64,000 bases of DNA from Nipponacmea schrenckii (taxonomy: Eukaryota; Mollusca; Gastropoda; Lottiidae). The translations under genes and the position numbers were made by a program. The stretch is taken from contig JAUJPP010000012.1 of the NCBI GenBank assembly GCA_030562195.1, positions 5,828,001-5,892,000 of the forward strand, in the 5' to 3' direction. Shown here in pieces: positions 25,201-37,500 of the stretch. The notes below the pieces were generated by a model. That model did no database searches and had not been told where the DNA came from. It worked only from the letters and a program-made list of their open reading frames with translations. Numbering within the stretch: the stretch's first letter is position 1; every line of letters starts with the position of its first letter.

Positions 25201-26888
25201 AGGCATTCAATTTTAGCTCATAACCAACTTGGCTTGTGTATATGTAACCACCCAAAGATGAACCCTTTTGAAAATCAGATAAATATTTAGTATGAGTTAT
25301 TGCCCTTGTTCAATTGTAAGCTTGTAAACACTCAAAAAGTTACAGACGAAATTTGCTGAAGTTGTTTCTTGTCACCCAATGATGAAGCTCATTGGAAATC
25401 AAACATATATATTCAATATAAATAATTGCCACTGTTCTAAAAATTTAAGTTTGTTTTATAGATCATAAACACTCTACTAGGTACAAGTCTTTGTGTATTC
25501 TGACGAAACTTGCTGAAATAGTTAAAGTGTGATAATACTGTATGTGTATCAATTATAATCAAGTCTCTTTTCTGATATATCAAAGATACTACAAGATGTT
25601 TATATGATTTACATGAATTGTTAAATATTATTTTAGAGCACAAGCAAGCTATTTGAAATAATTTACATTTAATTGTCGCTAAAGTGAACTTTTTTAAAAT
25701 ATTGATATTATAATATTATTTACTGATGAACTACAAATATCCAATGATATACATGAGTAAAACATGATGTAATCTCTGTGACAATGGGAATGCATGACAA
25801 TATTAACAATTGACAAAATAATAGACATTCAATCTGAAAGTGATTATTTCTACCAGGCTTAGTGAAAGGAAGTTTTGTTATAGAATATCACCTTGAATCA
25901 GTGGATGTACAGTTTTCACTATTTACTTACAGTTGGTATTTAAGATTTTTAAAATCTGATTTTGGTGGTCAGTTACCAAAAGAATATGATAGCAGTATAA
26001 ATGGCACACAAATTATACCTACTGATATGAATGATATGAATTTAGAAGAAAAAAGTAGATATGTAAGTAACATTTGATTTCAAGTATTGTTAATATTCAG
26101 GTCGTTTCTTTGTGTTCTATTTGTATACTAATAGTCAACTCATACAATTTTTTGTAATTTCAGTTTGATGTTAAAAAGTGTCATTATGTAATAGATTTAG
26201 ATCTGTCATCTGTTTCATCAGACCATCAATATACAGGATCATATCATTGGAAAACATTAATATCAATACCATTTCTAGATTCTACTAGGTATGTTATTTA
26301 TTTTACCCATAACCGATATAGTTAATTTCTGTTTGGAATAATTATTTCATTAAATCCATGGTTCAAAAAAAATTAAGTGTATATTGAGAGTTGAAATGAC
26401 TCATTTCAAGATCCAATATCTCTATACTCAGCAAAAAATTAAAATTATCAGGAAGAGTGCCAATCAGGTTATATTTGTATATTTTTCTTCCAAAGCCAGA
26501 AATAGCTTATTGGCAACATCAGTTTGAAGTCTACAACTGGAACATTTGCAAATCAAATTTTGAAAGGGTTAGCCTTCTTGAAATTTGGTATGATAAATTG
26601 CTAGTTAAATGTTTCAATCTTGATTGTTATGATGAAGAATACAAGCAATGAAATAGGAAGCATTTCTTAGCTTGCTGATTTTGTCAAGTGAAAAGCGTTA
26701 ACCCTATTCCTGTAGCAAACACAATGGAATGGATTATATCAACTTGTTATATTATTTAATTTATTCTTCCTTTCAGATCTCATCGTTTCTTCCGAGCATT
26801 TTACATTCCTAACTTATCACGGAAATATTGTACTTATGTTGATTATAACTTATTGCAGTCTAGTAAACTATCTAAATTGAGTCACTAG
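19207..26888 (+). CDS. ALG9: ALG9 alpha-1,2-mannosyltransferase, 17 exons
   Basis: Multi-pass ER membrane enzyme (GT22) that adds mannose from dolichol-phosphate-mannose to the lipid-linked N-glycan precursor. Exons: 19207-19277, 19992-20130, 20425-20559, 20726-20796, 21124-21286, 21516-21577, 21957-22044, 22421-22526, 22923-23011, 23280-23316, 23507-23577, 23696-23767, 23893-24022, 24763-24913, 25933-26062, 26164-26288, 26777-26888. All phases agree, giving 583 residues (human 611). Landmarks: SDCDEVYNYWEPAHYVVYNK (luminal loop with the acidic pair), GFQTWEYSPVYAIRSY, TPAFLPSSFSMYLTF, VVIDSHYYGKLVIAPLNIVL, NVFSPHGPDLYGVEPVSYYV, PHKEERFLFPIYPFF (family signature), VCVGKEWYRFPSSFFLPDK, FGGQLPKEYD and IPTDMNDMNLEEKSRY. 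Introns carry the repeats at 24.2-25.5 kb. AATAAA follows at 27219. Confidence 0.96.
24201..24570. mobile_element. Short inverted-repeat element with a GC-rich interior
   Basis: Ends are agacctgtcaact (24201) and, on the opposite strand from 24570, agacctgccaacc: 11 of 13 bases match. The interior has repeated tctcacgc motifs on the left and a GC-rich stretch (cttcgcctccctgggccccc) at about 24460, which contrasts with the AT-rich surroundings. No coding potential and no clear target duplication. It sits in ALG9 intron 14. Confidence 0.45.
24640..24670 (-). repeat. Isolated end of the short inverted-repeat element family
   Basis: The minus strand reads agcttgccaggcaaggtaat followed by ata, matching the leading end of the copies at 16935 and 31949. 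No matching second end was found nearby, so this is a truncated copy. Confidence 0.4.
24950..25530. repeat. Degenerate ~120-165 bp tandem core repeats in ALG9 intron 14
   Basis: The motif pair 'ttgcccttgttc' and 'taaacactc' recurs at roughly 24990, 25050-25085, 25190-25200, 25300-25335 and 25425-25475, together with 'gacgaaa(c/t)ttgctgaa'. The units are diverged and lack coding potential. Reverse-complement relatives occur in a STAG intron at about 41750-41900. This looks like the core-repeat part of a decayed mollusc-type short element. Confidence 0.5.
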
Positions 26889-27218
26889 ACTGAACTGCAT
26901 ATGTATAATTAACAGGATCATGATCATTTATAACTGAGTCTACACACAGTTCAGTGTTTTCAGAATTTCAGTCTAAAGTGATAATTCCAGAGGGACTTCA
27001 AAGAGGTTTTTCTGAACTTTTTATGTTCCAAATTATTGGAAATATGGTGGAAAAGATACAGGACAACATTCCATAAGATAAAAGTCTCAGATTATGTGAG
27101 ATATGTGTATTTTTGTATGCATGTAATTTGAATGAAAAGCATTGTATTAATAACGATACCTAATCCAGGCATCATCAAATTTTTCAGTCTCATTTTGTTA
27201 TGTGTTGTTAATTTGTGC

Positions 27219-27224
27219 AATAAA
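27219..27224 (+). terminator. Probable ALG9 polyadenylation signal
   Basis: AATAAA on the plus strand, 331 bases after the ALG9 stop codon and before the convergent kinase gene. Assigned by position only. Confidence 0.5.
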
Positions 27225-27513
27225 TTACACTGTTTTCAGTTACAAAAAAGTTATATTTCCTTACAGTATCATCTTTGCATGATAGGTCATTGATTTTCTT
27301 TAATTAGAACTAAAATGTATCCCTAATAGAAGCATTCAACTCCCTGTGCTCCCCTGGATGTTATTCAGAAAGGATGACATACTAATAATAAGTCGTGAGT
27401 GAATATACAAAAAACATACATAGTTCAATTGATATTTTATTTTTAGAATCAGTGAGAAATATGTATGCCATCTGAAATGTACACCTGAATACATAAGGAT
27501 TACTTGAAATATT

Positions 27514-27519
27514 TTTATT
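27514..27519 (-). terminator. Probable polyadenylation signal of the IRAK4-like gene
   Basis: AATAAA on the minus strand, about 115 bases past the kinase stop codon. Assigned by position only. Confidence 0.4.
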
Positions 27520-27634
27520 ATTAATAAAACTTTCTCAGAAGAATTATTCAATAAACTCTTTTTTAAATATAGTTTATATATATATAATATTTACAAGTTG
27601 TTATGCTGAGCTCATGAGTTGTGTTTCTCTACAT

Positions 27635-29618
27635 TTATAACTTTCTTAAATCTTCAAGAACAGTAGACACTACTGGTCTACGTCTTTTATTTTGTACACA
27701 TTGAACAGCCACATCATAAATAACATTAACAGCTTTTTCATCCCATTCCCCACCACTTATATCTAGCATATCAACAATATGTTCACAATTTTCATCCATA
27801 TGTGTCTTGAGATCTTTTTCTTCTCGCTGGTCATCATAAGCTGGTAGACCAGTCAGAACTTCATATAGAACTACGCCAAAACTAAAAGAGTCTAATTTGG
27901 TGGACACATCATATTGAAAAGCTTCAGGTGCCAAATATGCTGATGTTCCTATTACACATGATGTCTGTTGTATTTTACTTAATCCACTTCCCTGTGGGGC
28001 AGAACGTGTTGTAGCAAAATCAGCAATTTTAGGTAAGAATTTCTCATCTAGTAATACATTAGCACTTTTAATGTCTCTATGTACAAGGCCATGATTATTT
28101 AAGAACGCTATTCCCTCTGCTGTACCTTTAACTATAATAACTCTCTGTGAAGATGTTAATGGGGGACTACCATCTTTACACATTAGTCTATCTTCTAAAG
28201 AACCATTTGTCATTAACTGATAAATGAGACAATTGTAAGGCCCATCGTTTGAGTAGCCTAATAATTGAACAAGATTATCTTGTCTGTAATTGGTCAGATA
28301 ATGGCGTTCTGTTTTAAATTGCTTCTCAACATCAATATCGTAGCAATCTTTCTTCAATTGCTTTATTGCAACTGAAAAGTTGGATTGAAATTTCCCTAAA
28401 AATACGACACCAAATCCACCTTTTCCTAGTAAATTACCTCCCTTGATAACTTCCTCTTCATTGAAATTGTTAGTTATGGATGCTAAGGTGGAGTAGTTGA
28501 CATGTTTTAAAACAACATTATGACCATGTACATCATTACTTGGATTATCTTGTGATTTACATACATCGAAATCTTGTTCTCCTTCTAAGCCTTCAGACCC
28601 AGCTTCACTAGTATAGTCTTCATAACAATTGACAACAGTATGACCTACAATATCAAGTTATAAAGTAAAAAAAACGACTGCCATTATCTCACATAATTGC
28701 TTGTGAAAATGAAAGATAACTGAGATTTTTATTAAACTTAATTTGCTTGAATATAAATAGATAAGATTTCATGAGTTTGACAACCATTTTCAATTACCAC
28801 TTTTTCAGTTTCCACCCTGAATACATGATTTGATTAGAATTTAATTTTTGATATAACCACACAAAACAATTCCCAGGAATAACATGTGACAGACAGAAAA
28901 ACAAAATATTTTTTTATTTTACAGAATAAATATTCAACGACAGCTCAGGCTTTCAATTATAAATCCATTAAAGGGATACTGTTTTGAACGGGGAGAATGC
29001 AGTTAACTGCCTTGAGATTTGCACCTATAGGCCTATATTGCCAAATGACTTGCCTGTTTCAACTGATTGTGACTTCTCATCAGATTCTCTATTACTCTTT
29101 GGTTTAGGAAGATTGGTTCCATCTAGCATTTCATCTTCATCATCTTCTACAACTTTTCTTTGATGTTGTCCAAGATTATTTTCAAAAGACGTGAAATCTG
29201 TATGGTCAGGTCTTGGAACTGGACTACCACCAAGAATTTGCACTGACAAATAGTCAGCAGCAGCAAATAATTCTGCTTCTATGAATAAATTAATGAGATG
29301 CTTAATTGTGGGATTCTGAGTGCCCCAATCTCTTAAAATAGATTCTGTAGCACTTCCATTATATTTTCTACCTCTTTCAGCAAAATTGGCAATTTGATCA
29401 AAATCATATCTTGCCTCAAAATTGTCAGGTGTCATGTCTAATTCCCGTGGCACCAACACAGCCATTTTCTCCCATTCTCTTCCTGGATCTAACAAGTTCA
29501 TCAATTTACGGTAAGCTGAAAATGGAAGCTTCCGAATGTAGGAATCCTGTGTTAAGGTAACTTTTCCCATTTCCAAATCTTGAACTTTTTTAACGGATGT
29601 CTTTCCATGAAAACTCAT
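27635..29618 (-). CDS. IRAK4: IRAK4-like death-domain serine/threonine kinase, 2 exons
   Basis: Cytoplasmic kinase that joins MyD88 through its death domain and relays Toll/IL-1 receptor signals. Exons 29618-29054 and 28644-27635 give about 524 residues (human IRAK4 460). The first exon holds the death domain (LPFSAYRKLMNLLDPGREWE, then RDWGTQNPTIKHLINLFIEA). The second has an acidic linker, then the kinase: LLGKGGFGVVFLG loop, VAIKQLK lysine, LIYQLMTNGSL with the Tyr gatekeeper typical of IRAKs, HRDIKSANVLLD, IADFATTR (DFG reads DFA), IGTSAYLAPEA and SFGVVLYEVLTGLPA. The intron has a GC donor (ACAG|GCAAGT) that alone restores phase. The start is the first ATG in frame; the frame stays open a little upstream but begins with TTG. 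No UTR exons were located. IRAK1 or a general Pelle-like kinase is the alternative; the gatekeeper and linker favour IRAK4. Confidence 0.9.
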
Positions 29619-29642
29619 AAAATATGAAGGGGAATTCCCCAA

Positions 29643-31330
29643 TATTTCTTTACGTCATATAGGCAATAGCCAATCAAAACGTTCACAGAACAGGAAGTTC
29701 GCCAGAAGACAATTTAATACTAAGCCGGTGTAGGTTAGAACATAGAACTATATGCATAGACATCCTATAAACTATGGTTCTAATCAAAGATACGCATTGA
29801 TAAGAAATATTTCGTACCGTATGAATATTTTATCATTCAGCAAAGAAGTCAGTCATATCGGAACGATGTCATTTCGACCATTTGAATGTTGCGCATTGAA
29901 CCATGATACTCTCCAAGTTTCTAAATTTTCCATCGATATCTGATAAGTTTGCAGTGATTGAATTTGATGACCAATTGTTTTATGGAATAAGATAAAGGAG
30001 TAAAACAAAGGACTATTATGATTCTTAACCTACTGGAGATAACTTTGGTTTAATAAAAAAAAATAAGCTTTAAAATACTTTTATTATGATGTGAAATTAT
30101 TACAATACAATACAATGACATGATACTGAAATTTTCTGGTACAAACTGAATAATAACGGAACTCTTTATAAACCATACAGCTTTAAAAAATTTAAATAAT
30201 TAAAGATTTATTATCAATCTGATGAAAAGAAAATCTACTACAACGACAACATATATGATATAGAATATTTGTGTACTTTTAATCTTACCTTAGCCCAAAC
30301 AATATTTAACACTTTTTCAAAAAAATAGCATTTGTCTACAGGAATAAACATCCACATAGCCATAAAAATATTCAGATATATAATATAAAAATTGAATAAA
30401 TTAAGAACTAACAATAGAACATGATTACAATGTGAATGACAAATGAACTCCAAATTTTACATGAATAGGCCTATATAACTTCTAGTAATTTCTTTTACTG
30501 CTAACATCAGACTGAAAAATACAGAAACATTATTCAAATAACTGAAACTGTTGATGAAACATCATTATTTTCAGATTTTTTTAGATACATGTAATAAAGA
30601 TAAAACGCCACTCTAATGGGATCAATATCATGAGTTATAGAGTATATATTTATGACATGTTTTTTCTCAGATTATTGATTAAAACAGAAATCAGATTTTC
30701 CAGTGTGAGGAGTTGTTTTTTTTTTTCATAATAAATAGTTAATTTGTATTTTCTAAATTTTTCAAGTGTATCATGCCATCACTATTGCAAAATTTGTAAA
30801 AACCTTTGTGATAATGAGATGGTTTTAGTGGAATTGCCAGAAAGGTAGACATCTTACTGAAGATTAGAAACAGTGCATGCTTTCATTGTCATAAATACAC
30901 ATCAAATTTTTTAGAAAACCTCTTAATAATTTCTTTAGTTTGGTTGTTTACAATGGATTGAAATTCAGTAGCAGAAATCCTAACTTACAGTGAAATTACT
31001 AAACTCAAGGGAAATTAGCTATGTAAAGGAGGAACTAGAACAGTATATTAGTATAGTCTACTATAGCACTGCCAGAGTAAAGGTAAAAAGTGATATACTA
31101 TATAGGATTAAAAAAAAAGCAGGGCCAGAAAGATACAGACTAGAAAGAACAGTTAGGAAACTAATATCTTTATTTTGAATAGTAAATAGAATCTTATATT
31201 TAAATCTTCTATCTTTTTACCACTAAAGAAACAACTAGGTTCTAGAAGTACTGGTAGGTGCAAAAAAAACATACATCTTCAGGGTAGAAAAAGTTGAAAT
31301 GAACAAGTGAAAATAATCATTGCTGTAAAT
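29643..31330. other. Intergenic stretch between the IRAK4-like and STAG genes
   Basis: No supported exon. A 62-codon plus-strand frame at 30990-31178 is basic and lacks domain features or splice context, so I leave it uncalled. The region is AT-rich and may include the 3'UTR of STAG on its right side. Confidence 0.4.
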
Positions 31331-31576
31331 AGAGACTATATACTTACAGAGACCAGTGTTGCTTGTTGATGGTCCTATTTTATAAAATGAAATATAAAAA
31401 TGAAATAAAATAAAATAACAAATCAATAAGTAACTGAACTGAACATTAAAATATATCCAAATATTTAATTATATAGTATTGTCTTGTGGTGGTACTAAAT
31501 TAGTCTATATATTTGAATATATTTCTATATAATTCTAAATTTTTGTAACCAGAACAGTGAAGTTAACATTCTAATG

Positions 31577-34500
31577 TTTTGTGTAAACTCACTGAAGCAT
31601 CGTCAATATAGGGAGAATTATCCTCAAAATATCTTTGATAACGACCTTGTTGAGCAGCAGGCATCTGGCCTTGATGATGCTGCTGTTGTTGATGTTGTTG
31701 TTGTTGGTGTTGTTGTGCCATCTGAGCCTGATAATATCCTCCATGTCTTGTGTGTTGTGGGGGACCAACTGATTGGGGGCTCTCAAATTCTCCAATGCTA
31801 CCCTGTTCACTGCCACTCTCTTGTTGATGTGTACTGAAAAAACATAGATAAACCAAGTCTTTTACATCTATATATTCTAATTGTCCAATGGTCTTAGAGT
31901 AATTTTAAAGGTAGTAACTCTTTTAATTGTTCAATTAACAACAATCACTAAGATAGCTTGCCAGGCAAGATAATATACGCGCACTGGCAGCATTGATTAT
32001 GAATAAAAAATGAAATATTCAACCTTCAATCATATACTTCTTTTCTAGGGTGATAAATGTACAATTTTCCTAAGTTTCATTAAAATATGTCAAGAATTAA
32101 ACCTAATAACAAGGCAATAACTCCTTAAATTGTGGGCATATAAAAGGAAGCGGCTTTCTTAATTTTAACTACCAATGTTAAAAGCAAATGTCATAAATTC
32201 TGTATAAAGATTATTTCTTTTCTTTTACCTAATTTCATGAACCTTTACAGGAGTTAATTAGTGGGATTATATGACAGGCTAGAGACTAATTTCAGTACCA
32301 CCTTGATAATACTTACACATTTTGCATCGGACGTCTAGAATAGCTAGCTTCCTGTTGTCTTTGCATCTGAGCTCTATTATGTTGACTGTTTAACCATGAT
32401 GCTTGTGACATACCACCACTAAAATAAGACAATGTGTGGTGGTTGGAACTTACTTTGTTATCTTTTAATCAGTTATTTGAGCATGACAGATGATACATTA
32501 ATTTTTGAGATGGTAACATTCCTTATCAATAAAGGTTATCTTAAACTTACCACATAGTATTTTATATTGAATTTACCCTTTCCATTATAAAACTGCTTAT
32601 ATGTATATGCCTGTTTTATTTACTCTTTCAGGATCGCAACTGCTCGACAACCCCAAAAGTAAACATGTTATACCTGAACAGCAGTTACATATTTCATATC
32701 ATCATGTAACTTCATATGCTTGAATTTTATTTTAATTGGAATTCTGAATGCATGATTATTATTTCATTTACACTGGTAGTCAAAGGTTTAAAGAGGGTAT
32801 ACTGTTGATTGATCAGATTTCAAAATCAAGTTTGTTATTTTCTCCAAGTTTGCACTAGATATTGTTCTTTATTGTTATAGTCAGTTGGACTTCCAATACG
32901 TCTCAGCTTTTCCATTTGTATTTCTAATTTAATGCCATAGAAAACAATACCAAAAAGATAGACATGAAGTGCCCTGAAAGCCAATTACCATGAACAACTG
33001 TTTTAAATTATGCTTTGAAATAATTCAAAAAGAAAAAAAACAACATGCACATCATAAAAATAATAGAAAATATAGAACAAAAACCAAAACAAAATGCAAA
33101 TTGTAAGATTTATTGCAAAACGTAATCATTTTTAGTTACATGAGAATAGATGAATATAATGATGATCTAAGTACATAGCACAAATATAAATCTAGGTAAA
33201 TAACAATGATAGTTAATGGTATACAGGATATTGTCAAAAACATAAAGCTTTATACTTGGGCATTTTTTAATTCAATGAATTTTTTTAGATAAAACTCAGA
33301 TAAATCTGTGCTGGACGTAAAAAGGGTTGTCTAATAACAAGCAAAATAGGATGTCTTATCTCAAACTCCACCCCCACCTTACACTTACTGCAACACTGTC
33401 AATGATTTTATATAAAGGCCAATATGTCTCATTTGACTTTACTGGTGTGACTTTCTGTTCATATAAACACTGACCATTTAACATGTTATACATAATGATG
33501 TAAAAAACTAATACCATAAACAGGATTTGAAAGTGTTCTAACATGCAGAATAAGAACTTGACTTTATAAATGTGGAAATTTCAGATTTTATCAGAACAAG
33601 GGGCACAAATACATATAGGAGAAGATGAATATTTTTAATGGTTGAAAAACAACAGCTCTAGTTAACCTACAGTCTTATTGTTCAATAGAAATGATGAATA
33701 GTCATATTATGAGTATCTACAAAGTTCTAGTACTAGATGCAGTGAATAAAAAAATATATGATTTATAAAAAAATAGTAAATAGGTCTGCCAAGTTTGAAT
33801 TATTTAGAAAAATAAGTTTTAATTTCTTGTTTAATACACAGAACTGATGAAACCAGACCGAAAAAATTCATACAGTCACAAATTCCATTCTAAAAGAAAC
33901 AAACTTGGCTTAATCGTGCAGTCGTCATTAAATGACTTTAATGAATGAATAAACTAATACATTACACCCAACTAAATAGAATAATGAAATAAACTTAACA
34001 AAAATGATTTGAAAAAGAAGGAGCACACAGCAACAGTAACTAAAAGAAAACCATCCAAACTAAAACCACAACATAGTTTAGCTTACTGGTCTTCAAAATC
34101 TTGTTCTGAACCATGATCTGACATAGCTTCCATCTCCATCATACGTTGTCTTTTCACCGCTGTAGATTGATGCATTGGCATACCAACATGACTAGCTGGT
34201 GTGGGCATTGATTCATATGTATTGGCTTCCAGAGATTCTTCTCCAAATGCTGAAAATAATCAATACATATATATCAATCCTATATATAGAGAAAATGTTT
34301 ATAGAAATTTATAAATATATGCTGTACATTTTTTAGTTTTAGATTTAAACTAATCAAAATAATGTGGATGTTCTGTATTGATAACCTTTGACTTACAGGA
34401 AAGTTCAATACAAATCTCACATCATGGAAGTATAATCCAATAAGCTTATCAGTTTTTATCTGTACATTGATCAATTGGCAGCTATTATTGAGGCCAACAA

Positions 34501-37500
34501 CATACAAGACAATTATTAAAAGTAAACTTACTGTCAGCCTTCCTTTTTCCAAATCGTTTCTGTGTAGCTTGTTTCAGTGTAATGGGATTGATTTCCCCCT
34601 CTCCTTGTGTTAAACTATTTCTATAGGTATAATAGGGTTGCCATTCTTCACCTCTAGCCCCTGTTAAACCACCTGGTATATGGTTGTCTAAATAGGCTAA
34701 TCTGTAATATATAATTCAATTATAATTTAACTATGGATGCCACATCCCATTAAGGCGGATTCCTGTTTCAAATTGTTAGAACCTTTACACTTCCTGCATA
34801 AAACTGCTAACAGCCATCAATTGCATGAAAGCTTATCTTTTAGTTCTTGATAAGGAAGATAAAAGTGTCCATTAAATACTTACACAACTTTCTTGTCTTG
34901 TTTCATAAGTTTATTTGTAAATTCACACAGTACTTCTAAGAAAGGTAGATTTGGTGGTACACCTTCAGGATCTCTTTCATTAGCTTGTACACTGAACATA
35001 ATACCCTCTCTACAATATAAAACAATAATATAAATGTAGCCTAATAAACTATTCTTTATATGAATTTATTCAGTGCCTTTATTTATGTCTATTTGATGCA
35101 GCGGCCTCAGTTTATATATGTTATATTGAACACCATACATTATACAGAGTTTATTGTGTCAGAAACAATATGTAATAATTATAAGCTAACTTACTTGTGC
35201 ATGGCAGCTACTGCCTCTCTATTCTTTACTTGATCCAAACCAAATGACAGGGCAAATCTTCTTGATAATTCCTACAAAATATCATACATAAAACATTATT
35301 ATGACCTTAGATATTCACATTTTAAGTTTTAACAAGCCTTATTTCTTAGATCCATTTTATATGGCAGATATGCAAACCAGCAGTAACCTTATAACCTACT
35401 GTAGGTAACAATAAAAAAACAAATAAACTAAACGAACCTTGATGGATTGGAAGACATCAGATGACCTTTCTATAACACCTTGTTCATTCTGTAATTCTTT
35501 ATATAACTACAAATATATAGGTTCATTATAATCAAATTATCATACACTCAGAATGAGTTTGTAGGCTTAAAGGACAATGAAAACATTTCAATATAAAAAA
35601 AATAAACAAATATTAACATTAATTGGGTCATATGATTAAGGCAGTGCCACAATATTATCATTCACTGATGTAATTACCAAGACCAATTCATACTAATCTT
35701 TCAATCAATGAAAGAAAAACAACGTAGAACATGGTATTCATTATTAAAATTATTTACCTGTGTAAGACTGAGAGCTAATGTTTTAGCTGTCATCACTTTG
35801 TTAATTTCTCTAGATTTACTCAGTGTTGCTTTAATAATATCCCCATAATCATTGTAGAACTACAAAACATAAAACATAACAATCCTTTGTATAAGTTAAT
35901 GAATTGAGGTTGATTTAGAAACTGAATCGAACCAAATTTATTTTTGTCATGAAAGCAGAAATTTTGAATACAAATGATTAATACCAGAATATATTTTTCT
36001 GTTGCCCATCATTCAAAACAAATATTAAGGTATCTTTACTTTGATATCTCTAGTCCTACAGAATTCAAATCTTAATAAACTAACCTTCATATAATGTTTG
36101 AACATATCAGCACCAGCTCTAATATTGATAACATTGAATACCACTAGTTTACAGAAACTGGCCAAAAAATTCCTTCTTTTATGTAATTCTTCTATCTTAA
36201 CATTTTCATCTACATCTTCTATTTCCATGGAATAAAATAAAGACTTGTTCATAATATGATAAAACCATCAATTTATTGGCAAACTTAATCTGAAGTATCC
36301 TATCAGAATTTAACATCAAGACTGCAGACTGAGCCACTTCACCCTAACCAATCAAATACACTACTGACTTATAGTCATGACCTACTACACAGAGACATAT
36401 CAATAATAAACATCAACATAATAATAGCAACAATAAACATCACTAAACTCCTCACTTACCATCATCATCTTCAACAAATACTTTATTTGATAGAAATTTA
36501 CTCAGTTCGTGTTGTAGATTCTTATCTGGTTCAAATACTAATGTTTTTAATTCAGGGTTGGTATCACATAGATTCTTACTGAACACAATTAATAAATCAC
36601 ATATAGTAATATAGGCCTATAATAAAAAAAAAATATAATAACAATATCTTTAACTATAATGACAGTTGTTTCAGTCTAGAAATATATCTATTAATGTTCA
36701 AATTACATATTGGGAAATATGTATGTATCACTAATGAGAAGAATTGTACCAATAGAAAGCAATATGAATACTTACCTCTTCAATAACTTTATCTAATTGA
36801 TGTAGGAGTAAACTACTACAATGTCTCATTAAATTATTTAATCTTTTCTTGATATACCTTAATTTATCCTAAAATATAGTTCTAGATATATTAGCCATTA
36901 ATAAATTTACTTGGTAATAAAGTTACATATAATAGATTACTTGCTTCCGTCATGTGTGAATATGTATTGTTATTTATTTATAGAATGTGATAATCAACAG
37001 ATGATGTGCAGAATCAAACACTTAGAATGACTAACAATTCAATATTTATATTTTATATAAAATGTGTTAATAAATTTACACCAACCTTATCAGGGTTTTT
37101 ATCATCTATTTTATTAAAGTACCATAATAAAGCACTAGAACAGGATGCTACAGCTCTTGTTATAATCTATAAATAATCACATTATACATACACAATTTTT
37201 TAGCAAAAGACACCGAATATGAAAGAATCTGCCAAAAGATAAAAACTGGCAAACAATCCTCAACCACACAACTCCAACATTGAAATCATTATTTGATGTA
37301 TATTGTATATTCCATATGAGCTGACTATTATGTTCTTTAAACAAACAATATTTCTCACCTCTTCTGGAATAGCTGAATTCTCATTAGCACATCTAATAAT
37401 ATGGAATAAATCATCCCATAGATCCCAGTTTCCTAGATCATGACACCTATAAAAAATAACATCATTGTTTACACCTTAAAATAAACTAAATATAATTAAA

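Noticed and set aside
29616..29642. N-terminal MGNSPSYF on the IRAK4-like protein, suggesting N-myristoylation
   Set aside because: The codon at 29642 is TTG, not ATG. The first true ATG in frame is at 29618, so the glycine at position 2 does not exist.
31574..31837. Plus-strand 87-codon frame rich in Val/Asp
   Set aside because: It is the antisense shadow of the Gln/His-rich last STAG exon.
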